Shown here piece by piece: positions 62,363-64,000 of a DNA stretch of 64,000 nucleotides; positions within the stretch are counted from its first letter, which is position 1, and every line of letters starts with the position of its first letter. Origin of the DNA: Bacillota bacterium (lineage in GTDB: Bacteria > Bacillota > Clostridia > Acetivibrionales > JAMNXU01); assembly GCA_023623175.1 (NCBI GenBank), contig JAMNXU010000034.1, forward strand, positions 110,605-174,604, written 5' to 3'. The notes under the pieces are model-generated. The model was not told the origin of the DNA. It searched no databases and was given only the letters and a program-made list of their open reading frames with translations. A program made the translations under genes and the position numbers.

Positions 62363-64000
62363 TGGGGAGGAATACCCGGCGACGGGCTCGGTGATGCTGA
62401 AGGGCCTGGAGATGCCGATGGACCCGGTGAAGTCGACGGGCTCGGCGAAACAGGCGTAGGCACAGGCTCTTCCTCATCCACCATGCTTATCATCGATTCA
62501 TTGAGCTGGGAAGGCTGAACGTTCTTAATAATAACCTTGTACTGCTCCCCGAGGTTCAGAACCGTGTCACTTCCGCCTGAAGTTGCCGCCGCGAGCACAC
62601 CGGCTGCGGTGGTAATTCCGTTGCCGTTTAAGTCCTTTAATATTTCAAGGGTGTCTTCTCCCAGTTTAAAATCCTCGATAATATCTGTATCAGTACCATA
62701 TGCTTCGGTAAAAACAAAGGTATCCTGGCCGTGGCCACCTTTCAGGTAGTCGCTGCCGTAGCCTCCGTTTAACCGGTCATCTCCCTTGTTACCGAAGAGG
62801 TAATCATCCCCCGGTCCACCGTATATGCTGTCTGAGCCATCGTATCCGAACAGCAAATCTATGCCGTCTCCTCCGTAAATTACATCATCATTAGCGGTAC
62901 CATGGAGCAATTCATTATTCTGGGTTCCATTCATGACAGCTCCTGGCGAACCCATTGCCACATGAATATCAGAGTAGCTTAAAAACTTGCCGTCAGCTAA
63001 TCTTGGAACTATCAGGCGCGAAGGATTATTGCGGTAATCCGCAAGCATGCCGGTAGTCTGCCCTGCCAGGAATCCGAAGGCCTCTATCGCAGCAGGAATG
63101 TTCAAAGAGGATATTATGCTGGCCATGCTTGCCTTGGCCTCGGCTGCATATCCGCTTGCCGAGGTCGGATTGCCTGCAAGATCGGTACGGGATGTGGGCG
63201 CAGCTCCAAAGGAAGCCAGCGACACCTGCTCCCATGTGTTGAAAAATACCTTGGTCTGGGGATCCCGAATCTTGAGATAATAGGCTGGTCCTTCAAACGG
63301 GTTGAATTTCTTGTCTTCACTGACAAATCTTCCTGCGGCGAAATTGCTCATCCACTCAATCAGCTGTCCTGCCTGGGTGAATCCTCTCTGCTCGGCATAT
63401 CTTAATGATTCGATCATGAAATCATTTTGCCACGGTCCGGTATCGTCGGAATTCCCCAATTCAAACCAGCCTTCCACCTCTCCGCAGGCTCCCATCTGGT
63501 CTTCAACAATGAAGCGGTTTATATGGAAATTAAGGTTGTTATTGAGCTTAGCAATGAAATAATCCTTGAGCGGGTGATCGTCCGGCGTAATATACGCAGC
63601 GTTGGCCACATCCCTGAAGCCCCATGCCCTTCCGCGGAGCTGTCCGTGTATGATGCCTTCCTCGTAATACCTGTAACCCGGATTACTTGCAAGCAGTGTA
63701 AAAGTGACCTGCGCATGGAGTTCGTCGAGGTAATAGTGACGCCCTGTCACCATGTAGGGTACATACTGCAAATCAGGCTGATGAGCCATATCGGGCGACC
63801 AACCGGTATTACTGACAGTATAGGGTTCCGGCAGGCAGTCTCCCGTCGTGTCCCTGCTGTCAATCCACAAATCACCATGCCCGTCGAGCTTGATATATTC
63901 TCCCGTGGCATCATCCCTGAAATGCCAGGGTATGCTTCCTCCGGCATTGGCGTTCGCAAGCATGACTTCAAGGGCGCGCTTGTCCTGGCTGAGGATGTAT
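61504..64000 (-). CDS. Large secreted RTX/discoidin protein, 5' end beyond window
   Basis: The frame is open to the right edge (no start in view; YILSQDKRALEVMLANANAGG continues from upstream). About 831 residues are visible. The first 350 form an unrecognised, apparently helical domain (PYMVTGRHYYLDELHAQ, NDFMIESLRYAEQRGF, FNPFEGPAYYLKI). Then RTX calcium-binding nonapeptides (NDDVIYGGDGIDLLFGYDGS, GGPGDDYLFGNKGDD, GGYGSDYLKGGHGQDTFVF; 62708-62932), an EF-type loop (DLNGNGITTAAG), a Pro/Ser linker and two F5/8 C domains to the end. RTX repeats fold with calcium outside the cell. Such repeats are rare in Clostridia, so transfer from another phylum is possible. Confidence 0.85.
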   Translation of the reverse strand, partial: YILSQDKRALEVMLANANAGGSIPWHFRDDATGEYIKLDGHGDLWIDSRDTTGDCLPEPYTVSNTGWSPDMAHQPDLQYVPYMVTGRHYYLDELHAQVTFTLLASNPGYRYYEEGIIHGQLRGRAWGFRDVANAAYITPDDHPLKDYFIAKLNNNLNFHINRFIVEDQMGACGEVEGWFELGNSDDTGPWQNDFMIESLRYAEQRGFTQAGQLIEWMSNFAAGRFVSEDKKFNPFEGPAYYLKIRDPQTKVFFNTWEQVSLASFGAAPTSRTDLAGNPTSASGYAAEAKASMASIISSLNIPAAIEAFGFLAGQTTGMLADYRNNPSRLIVPRLADGKFLSYSDIHVAMGSPGAVMNGTQNNELLHGTANDDVIYGGDGIDLLFGYDGSDSIYGGPGDDYLFGNKGDDRLNGGYGSDYLKGGHGQDTFVFTEAYGTDTDIIEDFKLGEDTLEILKDLNGNGITTAAGVLAAATSGGSDTVLNLGEQYKVIIKNVQPSQLNESMISMVDEEEPVPTPVSPSPSTSPGPSASPGPSASPSPSPGIPPQGENVALNKPATADSVYNPDWYPPEKAVDGVVGYGNKWVSASTDDPHWLEVDLQGTYTLYCAEIYNGTDGIQKAYIVPSWVLQYWNGSTWVDIPGTAVSGNMEPYVLSIFTQPVTTNRVRWYTDVDKEVRLVELKLYTVSQPSPSPTPMGQNVALNKPATADSNYSTQYYFPEHAVDGTISYSSKWVSADTPGPHWLEVDLEGYYTLFGARVVNGTDGVNTNYVVPSWVLQYWNGNGWMDIPGGSVSNNTNPVVDHTFTSPVTTNRVRLYTTVNGAVRIVELMLFN
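62708..62932 (-). repeat. RTX calcium-binding repeat block
   Basis: About six GGxGxDxLx-type nonapeptides in tandem within the partial RTX protein, e.g. GGDGIDLLFG, GGPGDDYLFG, GGYGSDYLKG. The Gly and Asp positions that bind calcium are kept. Confidence 0.9.

Overview
The window reads as chromosomal DNA of an anaerobic, fermentative, spore-forming Firmicute of class Clostridia, most like the saccharolytic former Clostridium cluster III group. This is an inference from gene content. The pointers are a trimeric NADH-type [FeFe] hydrogenase, a PPi-type phosphofructokinase beside class II aldolase, a GerMN lipoprotein, a sporulation-type D,D-carboxypeptidase, TTG/GTG starts with strong GGAGG sites, a T-box leader and PurBox-like operators. 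Nearly all genes are on the minus strand. The plus-strand genes are dacF, an acyl-CoA synthetase, pfp and one doubtful small ORF. I saw no rRNA, tRNA, CRISPR array, intact insertion sequence or prophage.

Layout. 1-2.6 kb: amino-sugar catabolism (ROK kinase, nagA, partial 2-hydroxyacid dehydrogenase). 3-8.5 kb: hydrogenase operon hydC-hydB-hydA, in which the NuoF-like subunit is fused to a complete GltD/NfnB-like flavoprotein. 9-16 kb: small hypotheticals, GerMN lipoprotein, ComEA, DacF, acyl-CoA synthetase, a gene relic and a dispersed palindromic repeat. 16.3-20.2 kb: GatZ/KbaZ-like protein and the conserved nadD-yqeK-LytR_C-rsfS group. 20.4-27.6 kb: purine block (NCS2 permease, purE, purF, purN, purH, purD) with PurBox-like operators upstream and structured elements between genes. 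28.3-31.7 kb: AEC transporter, a decayed ABC exporter, and an unknown FIST-like protein with a small coiled-coil partner. 31.9-39.6 kb: MazG-like protein, guaA, a radical SAM protein, larE-larB-larC for the nickel-pincer cofactor, and prfB with its programmed frameshift. 39.7-46.5 kb: Met-rich coat-like protein, a T-box leader controlling an Lrp-type regulator and an aminotransferase, coiled-coil protein, trxA, CsoR-like regulator, a membrane-anchored pair and a CmpB-like membrane protein. 46.5-54.7 kb: Gfo/Idh/MocA dehydrogenase, a 2-hydroxyacyl-CoA dehydratase-type activase with two companion proteins, an FAD-linked oxidase, a TIM-barrel protein and a glycosidase-like lipoprotein. 54.9-57.5 kb: divergent fba and pfp. 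57.6-64 kb: two very large secreted proteins, one beta-helix and one with RTX repeats, sharing a tandem discoidin (F5/8 C) cassette.

How it fits together: sugars and amino sugars enter glycolysis through NagA, aldolase and PPi-PFK, and reducing equivalents can leave as H2 through the fused hydrogenase. Purine supply is tied to PurR-type control. The secreted proteins and the glycosidase-like lipoprotein point to polysaccharide binding or degradation. The items most deserving a second look are the hydB-gltD fusion, the activase cluster at 47.6-50.7 kb, the paired PurBox elements, the alanine-type T-box, and the shared discoidin cassette with RTX repeats.
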